Origin: Piliocolobus tephrosceles
Taxonomy: Eukaryota; Chordata; Mammalia; Primates; Cercopithecidae
Length of the DNA stretch: 64,000 bases
Direction: 5' to 3'
Assembly: GCF_002776525.5 (NCBI RefSeq)
Contig: NC_045446.1
Span: forward strand, 65,796,361 to 65,860,360
The position numbers were made by a program, and so were the translations under genes. This document shows, in pieces, positions 22,641-34,960 of this stretch (positions within the stretch are counted from its first letter, which is position 1; the number at the start of each line of letters is the position of its first letter). Below the pieces are notes generated by a model that did not search any database, was not told the DNA's origin, and saw only the letters and a program-made list of their open reading frames with translations.

Positions 22641-23779
22641 AAAAGGCTCACCCAGAAGACCCCTAAGTGGAGCATCCTAAGAAACCACTTGCACACCTTC
22701 TCCAGAAGATCTCTTGTTCCTCCAAGTAACTTTTGTTCTGTCTTTGCTGTCTCTCAATTTATGTCTCCTGCACTCCTCCACTAGCTACATCCACTGGACT
22801 TCAGCTCTTTTCCCCTACAATATAGGCAGAGTTTTCAGCATCAGTTAAGCTGGCAGCATTGGTGTTTCTGGGGGAGAAAGTCATGTATGTGTTTAGATTA
22901 TAAATGGATTGCACAAAACAGATTTTCTTTAACCCTAGAATCAAATAGGATGAGAAGACAGCTCTGATTAGTCAATTATCTGCTGAACTTCCTGCTACTT
23001 AGGTCTTTGCCTCTTGGTGATTTGATTTGAGATCCGTAAATAAAATAGTGCCTGGTGCTGTTTTCCAGTCGTTAGGAGATATATTTTTATAAAGAACATA
23101 ATCTGGTGGTACATTTCCTCCCTTCACCCCTGCAGAACTCCCTGGGATTTGGCTGATGCATTTCCAATAATGATTTCCAAAGGTTTAAAAAAGGCTAAAA
23201 ATTGGAGGGAGGATGTCTATTCTGAGAACCACCGATAGTTTATCCTTCTTTGATTTAGCAAGTCTAGTCTCCTGATGCTTACTTTGTGCCTTGAGGACTA
23301 TAGGACACATATGGATTCTAGCTCTGGAGGAGCCCTCACTTGAAGGAATGTGTTATTGGAGAACTGAGAGACAGACCCGTAAGTAAATAATTATCAAAGA
23401 GTATGGTCAACCTAACAGAGGTTAACACTGGTGCTGAATGAATGCTTAGTAAGAGACGAGTAGGAGTTCTCCCAGCATAAGAAATGTAAGGAAAATTTTG
23501 TCATTAACATCACCCTCCACATTTATTTACTCGGATTTGAAAAACGCATTCAACCTCCCTGGACCATCCAGTGACCCTGTGGGATAGACAGGTCTAGCGG
23601 TCACCTATTATGTGGCTTATTTAGCATTCATTCTGGTGGTCACAGCACCTCATCGTTTGACTTCTGAGGGCCAAGAGAGAGAGAAAGAGAGAGAGAGTAT
23701 CACACATCAAAAACTTTAGGATTGTAAAGAGGGATGATTTTTGATATAGCATATTTAAAGAATCACAGATAAATACTAA
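22641..23779. other. Intergenic sequence, nothing recognised
   Basis: Mostly unique, with an AG-rich tract at 23668-23698. No gene. Confidence 0.45.
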
Positions 23780-24461
23780 GAACTACTTTCTTCTGATAAA
23801 TGTGAAAAAATTTGCATGGTAGCCAGCCTCTAAGAAGGCCCACAGTGACCCTAACTTCCCAATGTTCACAGCCTTGTGTAGTCCTCTGCCCTGAATCAAA
23901 TAACTTAGAAATATGCATTTAAATTTCCTCCATGTCTTTTCATGGCTTGTTAGCTCATTTCTTTTTAGAGCTGGATAACATTTCATTATCTGGATGTATC
24001 ACAGTTTATTTATCCATTCACCTACTGAAAGATATCTTGGTTGCTCCCAAGTTTTGGTAATTATGAATAAAGTCACTAGAAACATCCGTGTGCAGGTTTC
24101 TGTGGGGACATAAGCTTTCAACTCCTTTGGGTAAATACCAAGGAGTACAATTGCTAGATGACACAGTTAGAGCATGCTTAGTTTAGTAACAAACTGCCCA
24201 ATTGTCTTCCACAGTAGCTGTACCATTTTGTGCTCCTACCAGCAACAAACGAGAGTTCTCATTGTCCCATGTCCTCTCAGGTATTTGGTTTTATCATCAG
24301 TGTTTTGGACTTTTCACATTCTAACAGGTATATAGTAGTATCTCATTGTTTTAGTTGGTAAATCTCTAATAATATACAATGTTAAGCATCTTTTCATACG
24401 CTTATATGCCATCAGTACATCTCTTTGGTGAGATGTATGTTCCAGTGTTTTGTCCATTAAA

Positions 24462-24630
24462 TTTATTTTTATTTTTATTTTTATTTTTTTGGAGATGGGG
24501 TCTTGCTCTGTCACCCAGGTGGGAGTGCACGATCATAGTTCACTATAGACTCGAGTTTCTGGGCTCAAGTGATTGTCCCACCTCAGCCGTCCAAGTAGTT
24601 GGGACTACAGGTGTGAGCCACCATGCCTAC
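24462..24630 (-). mobile_element. Alu monomer (FLAM/FRAM-like)
   Basis: Single arm with a (TTTTA)n reverse tail. No second monomer. Confidence 0.75.
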
Positions 24631-24908
24631 TTTTGTTCATTTTTTATCTGGGTTGTTCATTTTCTTACTGTTGAGTTTTACAAGTTGTTTGTATATTTTG
24701 GATGATAGCTTGATACCCTTCATCCTAAGTCTTTTGCAAATATTTTCTCAGTCTGGTTTGTCTTTCCATTCTCTTCACAGTGTCTTTTGAAGAACAGAAG
24801 TATTTAAACAAAGTCCGATTCATAAATTCTTTCATAAATTCATAAATTCTTTAGGTACAACACCAAAGGGTCATGCCTTTGTTGTTGTATCTAAAAAGTC
24901 ATTACCAT

Positions 24909-25050
24909 GGCTGTATGTGGTAGCTCATGCCTGTAATCCCAGCACTTTGGGAGGCTGAAACAGGAGGATCACTTGAACCCAGGAGTTTGAGACTAGCCTG
25001 GGCAACATAGCAAGACCCCATCTCTCTAAAAAACACAATTTTTAAACAAG
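24909..25050 (+). mobile_element. Free left Alu monomer
   Basis: GGCTGTATGTGGTAGCTC to CCCCATCTCTCTAAAAAACA. About 140 bp, one arm only. Confidence 0.85.
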
Positions 25051-25303
25051 TAAATAGTTATCAGCAAATCCAAGACTATATGTTTTCTCCTATGTTATCT
25101 TCTGAGAGTTTCATACCTTTATATTCTACATTAAGGTCTATGAGCCATTTCAAGTTAATTTTTGTGAAGGGTGTAAGGTCTGGGTCAAGATTCATTTTTT
25201 TTTTTGCATCTAGATTTCCAGTTTTCTAGTCTCATTTGTTGAAAAGACTACCTCTGCTCCATTGTATTGCCTGTGCGCCTTTCTCAAACATCAGTTGACT
25301 ATA

Positions 25304-25969
25304 CAGATGCTTCTTGACTCATGATGGAGTTAAGCCCATTGTAAATTGAAAATATTATATGCCAAAAACGCATTTATTTAACCTACCAAACATCATAGCT
25401 TAGCCTAACCTACCTTAAACATGCTCAGAACACTTTCATTAGCCTATGGTTGGGCAAAATTATTTTTTTAAAAAAAGTCCATTTCATAGAATGAAGTCTT
25501 GAGTGTCTCTTGTAATTTGTTGAATACTGTATTGAAAGTGAAAACCTGAATGTTTGTACAGCAATCCCCCTTTATCTGTGCTTTTGCTTTCTATGGTTTC
25601 TATACCCACAGTATAGTACAATAAGATGTTTTGAGAGAGGGGGAAAAAGAGGGAGAGAGACCATATTCATATAACTTTTATTATAGTATATTGTTATAAT
25701 TGTTCTATTTTATTATTAATTATTGTTGTTTATCTCTTACTGTGCCTAATTTATAAATTAAACTTTATTATAGACATATATATATATATGAAAAAACAGA
25801 GTATATATAGGGTTTTACTAGCCTTGGTTTCAGGTAACCACTGGAGGTCTTGGAATGTCTTCCCTGCAGATAAAGAGAGACTGCTGTATACTACTAATGC
25901 GTGTCACTTTTGCATCATCACAAAATTTAAAAATCATAGATTGAACCATCATTAGTCAGGGACCCTCTG
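25304..25969 (+). mobile_element. Tigger/MER44-like Tc1-mariner element, outer
   Basis: Ends are inverted repeats: CAGATGCTTCTTGACTCATG at left, complement CAGAGGGTCCCTGACTAATG at right. Both are flanked by TA (25302-25303, 25970-25971), the mariner-superfamily target. Removing it rejoins the L1 text. It is split internally by the element at 25559-25886. Confidence 0.8.
25559..25886 (+). mobile_element. Tigger-like DNA transposon, inner
   Basis: Inverted ends CAGCAATCCCCCTTTATC and complement CAGCAGTCTCTCTTTATC, flanked by TA at 25557-25558 and 25887-25888. Internally deleted non-autonomous copy (328 bp) with Tigger 3' text (TCTCTTACTGTGCCTAATTT). No transposase frame remains. Confidence 0.85.
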
Positions 25970-26107
25970 TATGCATGTGGGTCTATTTCTGGACTCTCTA
26001 TTCTATTCCATTTATCTATTTCTCTCTTTTTTCACTAATATCACACTCTGTTGATCATTAAGCTTTATAATATGTCTTAAAGTCAAATACTATCAGTCCT
26101 CTTGTCA

Positions 26108-27372
26108 TGGGATCCTTTGGGTGTGCTTCACCAGCTGCAAACCTCTGTGGCCAGAGGCGCCTTCTGCCTAAGTATTGCTCGCGCCACTTGGTTCATTCCA
26201 CCCCCTTGGCCCTCTGAGCTCCAGCTACCGCCCGGATCCCACACCTGCCAAGGGTGAGCCAGCCACGGAACAGCAAGGGGTGTGTAGCAAGTGAGCGTGG
26301 GGTCTGGTCACTGTGCACATCTGACCGTGGCTGGACCAGACGTATGGCATGCAGCTTCTACAGGGGGCACCTGCATCTGGATGAAGGGAGCATGGTGGCA
26401 CCTGGAAACTTGGAACTGCAGAGCCCCAAAGAGGGTGTCACAGCACTGGCTTGGGAAGCCCTTATGGCTGGGTTCCCTGAAGGCTGCAGCTCTTCTCTCC
26501 TTCTCGTCACACGCAACGTGGCAAGGTGGGGGGTGTGTTTCAGCCCTGTTTGTGTAAAAGCTCTTTCAGTCCCGCCATTCAGCAAGTCCCAAGTTCTTGT
26601 CCTGCCTCGTCCAGGAAGAATGAGGCATGTGGACAACTGGAGGGTGAGCAAGGCAGAGAGGGGCTTCACTGAGCAACAGAACAGCTCTCAGGAGACCTGC
26701 AGTCGGTAGCTCCTCTCTGCAGGCAGTCTTCCCAAGTGTCCAGCTTTCAGCAAAGAGACCAGCAATGGATAGCTCCTTTCCACAGGCAGGTCATCCTGAC
26801 GAATGGAGGAGACCTGAAGCGGACAGCTTATTCCCATAGCTGGTAGTCCTGAGGTCTGTCAGAGTCTGGCTAAGTCTGGGGATTTTTATAGGCTCAGAAG
26901 GGAGGAAGTGCATACTGATTGGTCCATGGGTGGCCATGGGCGGCCCGGAAAAAGCACCGCAAGATCTCACTCTGGTAGGTGGATTCCTCCCGGAATTGGC
27001 AGCCCAGCTCCCAGGCTTCAAGCTGCGTGGCTTGAAGGTGGGCTTTCACCGGGGACCCACCGCTTTCTGCCCAGGAGCCTGTCTGCCTCCTGCTGCCATT
27101 AACATGCCCTCCAGGGTCGCCAGGCTATTCGTGCGGAGGGGCACCTGCAGGCCTGCACTGAGCTTCCCTTAGCCCCCTGCCTCCCTCCCATGCTCATTGG
27201 CATCCAAAGTCTGGAGGGGGCCAAGGCAACAGGGGGCTGGCATGTCAGCAGTGTCCCAACCGTGCACACACCTGGTCGTGTTGCAATAGCACGTGAGCTC
27301 AGCCACAGCTTTGTTCCGCGCTGAAGTAGGTGTGCTGGGAGATGGGAGAGGCCAGAAGGTGAGAGAAGGCAC
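26108..27372 (-). mobile_element. ERV1-type LTR (PRIMA4/HERV9-like), reverse orientation
   Basis: GC-rich block abruptly joined to AT-rich L1. On the minus strand it has promoter-like order: GGACCAATCAG (complement of about 26918-26928), then CCTATAAAAATCC (about 26882-26894), then three diverged repeats beginning GAGACC (plus-strand starts 26692, 26755, 26809). The CCAAT-TATA-repeat layout is that of an LTR. Family name from memory only. The 151-aa ORF inside (26254-26709, plus) is not retroviral. Confidence 0.55.
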
Positions 27373-27376
27373 TTCC

Positions 27377-27606
27377 TTTTTGTTTTGTTTTGTTTGTTTT
27401 GTTTTGTTTTGAGACAGAGTCTCCCTCTGTCGCCCCGGCTGGCGTGCAGTGGCGCAATCTCGGCTCACTGCAACCTCCCCCTCCAGGGTTCAAGCGATTC
27501 TCCTGCCTCAGCCTTCCAAGTAGTTAGGATTACAGGCGTGCGTCACCACGCCTGGCTAATTTTTTATTTTTGGTAGAGACAGGGTTTCGCCATGCTGGCC
27601 AGGCTG
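27377..27606 (-). mobile_element. Alu, truncated at its 5' end, abutting an L1
   Basis: Reversed tail (GTTTT)n at 27379-27410. Body ends at CCAGGCTG, so the first 50-60 bp of Alu are missing. The next base begins L1 ORF2 sequence. Confidence 0.88.
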
Positions 27607-28244
27607 CTATCCAGTTCTTACAGCACTATTTGTTGAATAGGGAATCCTTTCCCCATTGCTTGTTTTGGTCAGCTTTGGCAAAGATGAGATGGTTGTAGAT
27701 ATGCAGTTTTATTTCTGAGTTATCTATTCTGTTCCATTGTTCTGTATGCCTGTTTTTCTGCAAGTACTATGCTTTTTTGTTACTGTAACCTTGTCATGTA
27801 GTTTGAAGTCAGGTAGTGTGATGCCTCCAGCTTTGTTCTTTTTGCTTAGGATTGTCTTGGCTGTATGAGCTCTTTTTTGGTTCCTTGTGGTTTTTTAAAT
27901 AGATTTTTCTAATTCTGTGAAGAATGTAAATGGTAGTTTAATGGGAATGACATTGAATCTATAAATTGCTTTGGGCAGTATGGTCATTTTTGTGACATTG
28001 ATTCTTCCTATTCATGAGCATGGAATGTTTTTCCATCTGTTTGTGTCCTCTCTGATTTCCTTGAGCAGTGGTTTGTAGTTCTTCTTGAAGAGGTTCTTCA
28101 CCTTCCTTGTTAGCTGTATTCCTAGGTATTTTATTCTCTTTGTGGCAATTGTGAAAGGGAGTTCATTTATGATTTGGCTCTCTGCTTGTCTATTACTGGT
28201 GTATAGGAATGCTTGTGATTTCTACACATTGATTTTGTATCTTG

Positions 28245-28285
28245 AAGGTTTTGTTTTTGTTTTTGTTTTTGTTTTTGTTTTGTTT
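28245..28285. repeat. (TTTTTG)n in L1 ORF2
   Basis: Six-unit hexamer expansion just upstream (in L1 sense, downstream) of the reverse transcriptase FADD motif. Confidence 0.8.
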
Positions 28286-31200
28286 TTTTGCTGAAGTTGG
28301 TTATCAGCTTAAGAAGCTTTTGGACTGAGTCCATGGGGTTTTCTAGATATAGGATCATGTCATCCGCAAACAAAGACAATTTGACTTCCTCTTTTCCTAT
28401 TTGAATACCCTTTTTTCTTTCTCTTGCCTGATTGCCCTGGCCACAACTTCCAATATTATGTTGAATAAGAGTAGCAAGAGAGGACATCCTTGTCTTGTGC
28501 CAGTTTTCAAGGGGAATGCTTCCAGCTTTTGCCCATTCAGTATGATATTGGCTATGGGTTTGTTATAAATGGCCCTTATCATTTTGAGGTATGTTCCTTT
28601 GATATCTAGTTTATTGAAACTTTTTAACATGAAGCAGTGTTGAATTTTACTAAAGGCCTTTTTGGTGTCTATTGAGATAAGCTTGTAGTTTTTGTCTTTA
28701 GTTGTGTTTATGTGATGAGTAACATTTATTGATTTGCATATGTTGAACCAACCTTGCATCCAGGGACTTGATCATGATGGATAAGCTTTTCAATGTGCTG
28801 CTGGATTTGGTTTGCTAGTATTTTATTGAGGATTTTTGCATCAATGTTCATTGGGAATATTGGCCTGAAGTGTTCTTCTTCTTCTTCTTTTTTTTTTGTA
28901 TCAGGATGAAACTGACCTCATAAAATGAGTTAGGGAGGAGTCCCTCCATTTCAATTGTTTGAAATCGTTTCAGAGGAAATGGTACCAGTTCTGCTTTGTG
29001 CCTCTGGTAGAATTCAGCTGTAAATCCATCCGGTCCTGGGTTTTTTTGTTGGTAGGCTATATATTACGGCCTCAATTTCAGAGCTTGTTTTCGGTCTGTT
29101 CAGGGATTCAACTTCTTCCTGGTTCAGTCTTGGGAGGGTGTATGTGTCCAGGAATTTATCCATTTTTTTCTAGATTTTCCAGTTTATTTGCATAGAGGTG
29201 TTTATAGTATTCTCTGATGGTAGTTTGTATTTCTGGAGAGTCAGTGGTGTTATCCCCCTTATCGTTTCTGATTGTGTTTATTTGAATCTTCTCTCTTTTC
29301 TTCTTTATTAGTCTAGCTAGCACTCTATCTATTTTATTAATTTTTTTTTCAAAAAAACAGCTCCTGGATTTGTTGATTTTTTTGAACTTTTCATGTCTCT
29401 ATCTTCTTCAGTTCCTCTCTGAGCTTTGTTATTTCTTGTCTTCTGCTAGCTCTGGGGTTTGTCTGCCATGGTTTTCTAGTTATTTTAGTTATGATGTTAG
29501 GGTGTCAATTTGAGATCTTTCTGACTTTTTGATATGGGCATTTAGTGCTGTAAATTTTCCTCTTAACACTGCTTTAGCTGCATCCCAGAGATCCTGGAGC
29601 ATTGTCTTTTTGTTCTCTTTAGTTTCAAAGAACTTCTTGATTTCTGCCTTAATTTCATTATTTGCCCAGAAGTCATCCAGGAGCAGGTTGTTCAATTTCC
29701 ATGTAGTTGTGTGGTTTTGAGTGGATTTCTTAATCTTGAGTTGTAATTTGATTGCACTGTGATCTGAGAGACTGTTTGTTATGATTTCAGTTTTTCTGCA
29801 TCTGTTTAGGAGTGTTTTACTTCTAATTATGTGATCGATTTTAGAGTAAGTGCCATGTGGCACTGAGAAAAATGTATATTCTGTTGTTTTGGGTTGAAGA
29901 GTTGTGTGGATATCTACCAGGTCCACTTGGTCCAGAGCTGAGTTTAAGTCCTGAATATCTTTGTCAATTTTCTGTCTCAATGATCTGTCTAATACTGACA
30001 GTGGGGTATTAATGTCTCCCACTATTATTGTGTCAGGGCCTAAGTCTCTTTGTAGGTCTTTAAGAACTTGTTTTATGAATCTGGGTGCTCCTGTATTGGG
30101 TGCATATATATTTAGGATAGTTAGCTCTTATTGAATTGAACCCTTTACCATTATATAATGTCCTTGTCTTTTTTTTTTTTTAACTTTGTTGGCTTTTGAA
30201 GTCTATTTTGTCAAAAACTAGGATTGCAACCCCTGCATTTTTATGCTTTCCATTTGCTTGGTAAATTTTTCTCCATCCCTTTATTTTGAGCTTATGTGTG
30301 TCTGTGTACTTGAGATGTGTCTCTTGAATACAGCACCCTGATGGTCTTGTCTTTTTATCCAGCTTGCCATTCTGTGTCTTTTAATTGCAGTATTTAGCCT
30401 ATTTACATTTAATGTTAATATTGTTATGTGTGAATTTGATCCTGTCATCATGATGCTGCTTGGTTTATTCTGCAAACTTATTAACATAGTTGCTTCATAG
30501 TGTTGTTGGTCTGAGTACTTCAGTGTGTTTTTGTAGTGGCTGGTAATGGTTTTTCCTTTCCCTGTTTAGTGGTTAGTGCTTCCTTCAGGAGCTCTTGCAA
30601 GGCAGCCCTGGTGATGAAATCTCTCAGCATTTGCTTGTCTGAAAAGGATTTTATTTCTCCTTTGCTTATGAAGCTTAGTTTGGCTGGATATGAAATTCTA
30701 GGTTGGAAATTCTTTTCTTTAGGATTGTTGAATACTGGCCCCCAATCTCTTCTGGCTTGTAGGATTTCCGCTGAGAGGTCCACTGTTAGTCTAATGGACT
30801 TCTCTTGGTAGGTGACCTGGCCTTTCTCTTTGGCTGCCCTTAACATTTTTGCTTCATTTTGACCTTGGAGAATCTGATGATTATGTGTCTTGGGTTGATC
30901 TTCTCATAGAGTATCTAACTGGGACTCTCTGGATTTCCTAAATTTGAATGTTGGCCTGTCTTGCTAGGTTGGGGAAGTTCTCCTGGATGATTTACTGAAG
31001 TGTATTTTCCAACTTGGTTCCATTCTCCCCATCTCTTTCAGGTACTCCAATCAGCCGTAGGTTTGGTCTTTATACATAATCGCATAGTTCTTGGAGGTTT
31101 TGTTCATTCCTCAATCTTTTTTCTCTAATCTTGTCTGCCTGCCTCATTTCAGCAAGATAGTCTTCAAGCTCTGATATTCTTTCTCCCTTTTGATTGATTT

Positions 31201-31599
31201 GGCTGTTGATACTTGTGTTTGCATCATGAAGTTCTCATGCTGTATTTTTAGGCTCCATCAGGTCATTTATGTCCCTTTCTAAACTGGTTATTCTAGTTAA
31301 CAGCTCTTGTACAGTTTTGTCATGGTTCTTAGCTTCTTTGCATTGGGTTAGAACATAATCCTTTAGCTCAGTGAAGTTCATTATTACCCACTTTCTGAAG
31401 CCTACTTCTGTCAGTTAATCCATCTCAGCTTCAGCCCAGTTCTGTGCCCTTGATGGAGAGGTTTTGCAATCATTTGGAGGAAAAGAGGCATTCTGGCTTT
31501 TGGAATTTTCAGCATTTTTGCATTGGTTTTTCCTCATCTTTGTGAATTTGCCTGCCTTTTCTCTTTGAGGCTGTTTACCTTTGGATGGGGATTTTTAGG

Positions 31600-32906
31600 G
31601 CCTTTTTTGTTGAATGTTGGTGTTGTTGCTTTTTATTTGTTTTTCTTCTAACAGTCAGGCCCCTCTTCTTCAGGTCTGCAGCAGTTTGCTGGGGGTCCAC
31701 TCCAGACCCTGTTTGCCTTGGTATCCCCAGTGGAGGCTGCAGAACAGCAAAGATTGCTGCCTGCTCCCTCCTCCAGAAGTTTGTCCCAGAGAGGTACTGA
31801 CCTGATGCCAGTCAGAACTCTGCTGTATGAGGTATCTGGCCACCCCTGCTGGGAGGTCTCACCCAGTCAGGAGGCATGGGATCAGGGTCCTGCTTAAGGA
31901 AGCAGTCTGGCTGCACCTTAGCAGAACTGGTGCACTGTGCTGGGGGAATCCCCATCATCTGGATTGCCTGGACTCTTCAGAGCCAGCAGGCAGGAAAGAT
32001 TAAGTCCACTGAACCTAAGACCATGGCCGCCCCTCCTCCCAGATGCTCTGTCCCAGGGAGATGAGAGTTCTGTCTGTATGCCCCTGGCTAGAGTTGCTGA
32101 AATCTTGCAGGGAGGCCCTGGCCAGTTAGGAGGGATAGATCTGGGTCCCACTTAAAGAAGCAATCTGGCCATGATCTGCCACAGCTGCTGTGCTGCACTG
32201 TGGAGAATACTGCTCAGTCCAAACTGCCCAACCTCCCTAGCAATGGCCAGGGAAAATCACTGACTAGAGCTGCAGTAATGGTGATCACCCCTACCCCTGG
32301 GAACTTGGTCGTCTTAGGCAGACTCCAGGTTGTTGTGCTGGCCTGCGAGGATTCCAAGTCAGTAGGTCTTAGCTTGTGAGGTTAATGGGAGTGGGACCCG
32401 CTGAGTGAGGCTGCTTGCCTCCCTGGCTTCAGCCCCCTTTCCATGGGAGTGGATGGTTCTCCTGCCACCCTGGAGTTCTGGGAGCCACCAGAGTATGTAA
32501 AAATCCTACAGCTCAGTGCCTGCCCCAATGGCTGCTAACCAGTGCCCCTGTCGTGGGTATGCCCAGTTTTGTGCGTGGGACCCAAGGCCTTGGTGGTGTT
32601 GGCACACAAAGGAATCTTCTGATCCACAGATTGCAAAAATCCCTGGGAAAAGTGTAGAATCCCAGGCAGGTAGCACAGTCCCTCACCACCTCCCTTGGCT
32701 GGGGGAGGGTGGTCCCTTTGCTCCTGGATGAATTGTCGCCCCACCCTGCTGTTCCTTCCTCTCTGTGGGTCACGCCCACCATCTATCCAGTCCCAATGAG
32801 AACATCTGTGTCCCTCAGTTGACAGAAATCACTTGCCTTTTGCATTTGTCTTGGTGGGAGAAACAGACCAGAGTTGTTTCTACTTGGCCATCTTGACCCC
32901 TCCCCG
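31600..32906 (-). promoter_or_regulatory. L1 5'UTR with YY1-type start and possible antisense promoter
   Basis: The complement of 32884-32895 reads CAAGATGGCC, the YY1 site that positions L1 transcription starts. Family knowledge: L1 5'UTRs also carry an antisense promoter, here pointing right toward MOGAT2. Activity is unknown. Confidence 0.5.
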
Positions 32907-32979
32907 CTTTTAAATTTTGATGCCCAGTTGTTCCAGATTTTCCAGTGAGAGACCCTTGGTGACAGTTTTGTAGCTCACT

Positions 32980-34090
32980 TAAATAAAATGACACAGATAC
33001 ATTTTAGGTTCCATGCAGAGCATACTCCGTCTTCCTTCCTTCCTTCCCACCATATGGAAGATGACATGGATGCATGTTTTTGTTTTTGTTTTTTTACACA
33101 TATGTGTACCTATAATAATCTGTATTCTTTGTGTATTTAACATTGTATTTTTCCTGAATGGTATCATGCTTTGTGAAACTCTTACAATGTGCCTTTTTCA
33201 CTCATCAATAGGAATGTGAGATTTATCCATACTGATACATCTAAATCTGGTTAGGCCATTTGAACTGCTCTCTAGTAGTCTGTTGTATGATAAACCACTT
33301 AAATACATCCCCCCCAACACACACACACCCACATACACACATATACATCTGCTGAGGAACAGTTAGGTTGTTCCTACTTTTTAGCTATTACAAACAATAC
33401 AACATATTTTTTCTCATATATGTCTCCATTGCCCATGTGAAAACAATTCCCTAGGGTTGATAATCCAGAAGTAGAGTTTTTGAGTCATAGGGTATATGCT
33501 TCTTTGAAAATACAAGGAACAAATTCTTTCCAAAATGGTTGTACCAATTTATACTCCCACCTGCAGTATGTGGGAGTTTCTATTTCTCAATCTCCTCACC
33601 AATATCCGTTATAACCAGACTTTAAAACTTTTGCCATACAGAAGGGTGTGAAATGTTGTATCATGGGTGTTTAAATTTGAATACCAGTAAGGTTGAGCAT
33701 CTTTTTATGTGCTTATTGCCTATTGGAGTGTCTGTTTTGCTGCTCATGTTTTGTTCTGTTTTGCCTTGACCCACTTTTCTATCAGGTTGACTTTGAAAAA
33801 TTATTTTATACAATTTTCTAATGTAGCCTGCATATTAATCACCCATGGTTTATGTGCATTGCAAATATCATCTCCCAGGCTGTGGCTTATCTTTCAACCT
33901 TGTTTATAGTATCTTTTGACATATGGAGCCTTCAAATTTTAAGGTAGTCAAACTTATCAATCTATTACTTTGGGAGCTGCACTTTCTGCCTGTTTAAGAA
34001 AACTTCCCTGCTCTGATGTCATGAAGATATTACCTTATATTATATTTTTTGAGTTTTTTGTCTTCAGATTTTTTAAGTTTTTTGTCTTTA
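32980..34090 (-). mobile_element. L1M fragment
   Basis: Reversed L1 3'UTR/ORF2 strings (TTGAGTCATAGGGTATATGC, TTGTACCAATTTATACTCCC, AGGTTGAGCATCTTTTTATG). A (CA)n run lies at 33316-33350. Confidence 0.75.
33316..33350. repeat. (CA)n imperfect microsatellite
   Basis: CAACACACACACACCCACATACACACAT. Confidence 0.7.
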
Positions 34091-34539
34091 GATTTGTAGT
34101 CTATGTTTTGTGTGTAATGTGAGGTAGTATAGCAGACTACTCTTCTTCCTTACTTAGAGCACCCCAGGTTATTCCTGTTCAGGTCAGCAGTATACTTCTC
34201 TTTCTGGAATTCCTTGTAGTCAGAAAAGGTTATATGACATAGTTCTGCCCATTGAGGTATAAGAGAAGGAGAAGACTGCTAGGGATTTCTGTGAAAATAT
34301 GGCTTTCTTGATATGAGTGCATTTCCATCTACCTTTCTCCTTCCTTCTACTTCTTCTTTTCTGTAAAATAGACATAGGCTAGAGATGAATCACCCTTTTG
34401 CCACCATGAAGTCACAAGCTTTGACACAGGAATAACACAAGGTGGTCACAGGAGAATAGAAAATTCCAGGCAGCAGTTTCATATGACTAGCAAAAGAAAA
34501 ATTGAAATAGCTGCAGAAGCTAGAGACTGATAAGACTCT
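34091..34539. other. Intergenic sequence, possible old repeat
   Basis: Pyrimidine-rich stretch at 34330-34360, then a segment with 'gccaccatgaagtcacaagc' resembling an old MER-type repeat. Not assigned; no gene. Confidence 0.35.
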
Positions 34540-34960
34540 GAAAACAAAAGTTTTGGACCAAGCTGGCTGAGACCAATTGGACACAACGTGGTGCTGGATT
34601 TGACCTAGGTTTCATCTAGGACCTCATTATGCCCTCATTAACATACACATCACACTCCCACCCATTCAATGACAGTTTCAGGAACACCCATATTTGGTGT
34701 AAAAATGGGTGGCACCACAATTCTGATAAATCTTCACCTTTTTCCAGGGATTTTATGTATATTCCACCCCCTGATTAAAGAAACCCCATAAAGGTAGAAA
34801 CCCCAAACCCCACTGTATGACTCTCTTGAGTACACCCACACTCCCCTTTCTTGAGTATGTACTGTTTGCTTTGCAATAAATCTCTGTACTTTCACTATTT
34901 TTCTGCTTGTCCTTGAATTCATTCTCTCGACAGTGTCAAGAACATGGACACTGGCTGGGG
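34540..34960 (+). mobile_element. ERV1-type LTR (MER4-group-like), solo
   Basis: Shows U3-R-U5 character: AAGAAACCCCATAAAGG, then GCTTTGCAATAAATCTCTGT (poly(A) signal AATAAA at 34875-34880), then TTTCACTATTTTTCTGCTTG. No internal retroviral sequence is adjacent. Edges approximate; subfamily not assigned. Confidence 0.5.

Larger units (their letters stand above)
23780..26107 (-). mobile_element. L1M fragment, interrupted four times
   Basis: Reversed L1 3'UTR/ORF2 order: TTTATTTATCCATTCACCTA, GGTTTCTGTGGGGACATAAG, CTAGATTTCCAGTTTTCTAG, then TGTGGGTCTATTTCTGGACT after the transposon nest. Interrupted by two Alu monomers and by two nested TA-flanked DNA transposons. Confidence 0.8.
27607..32906 (-). 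mobile_element. Primate L1 (L1P), full 5' end, 3' end missing
   Basis: Reading leftward: 5'UTR from about 32906 (GGGGAGGGGTCAAGATGGCC) to about 31540; ORF1 start at the complement of 31535-31537, stopped after 41 codons; ORF1 RNA-binding C-terminus (30520-30846); then ORF2 with endonuclease text (29489-30022) and reverse transcriptase FADD (complement of 28359-28370). ORF2 is broken by stops and stops short at 27607, lacking about the last kilobase and the 3'UTR. It is not capable of retrotransposition. Confidence 0.9.

Noticed and set aside
26254..26709. 151-aa ORF
   Set aside because: Inside the LTR-like block and opposite to its orientation; no retroviral or cellular motif.
29489..30022. 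177-aa endonuclease-like ORF as a live L1 gene
   Set aside because: It is an L1 ORF2 segment, but ORF2 is frameshifted, stopped and 3'-truncated; kept only as part of the L1 feature.
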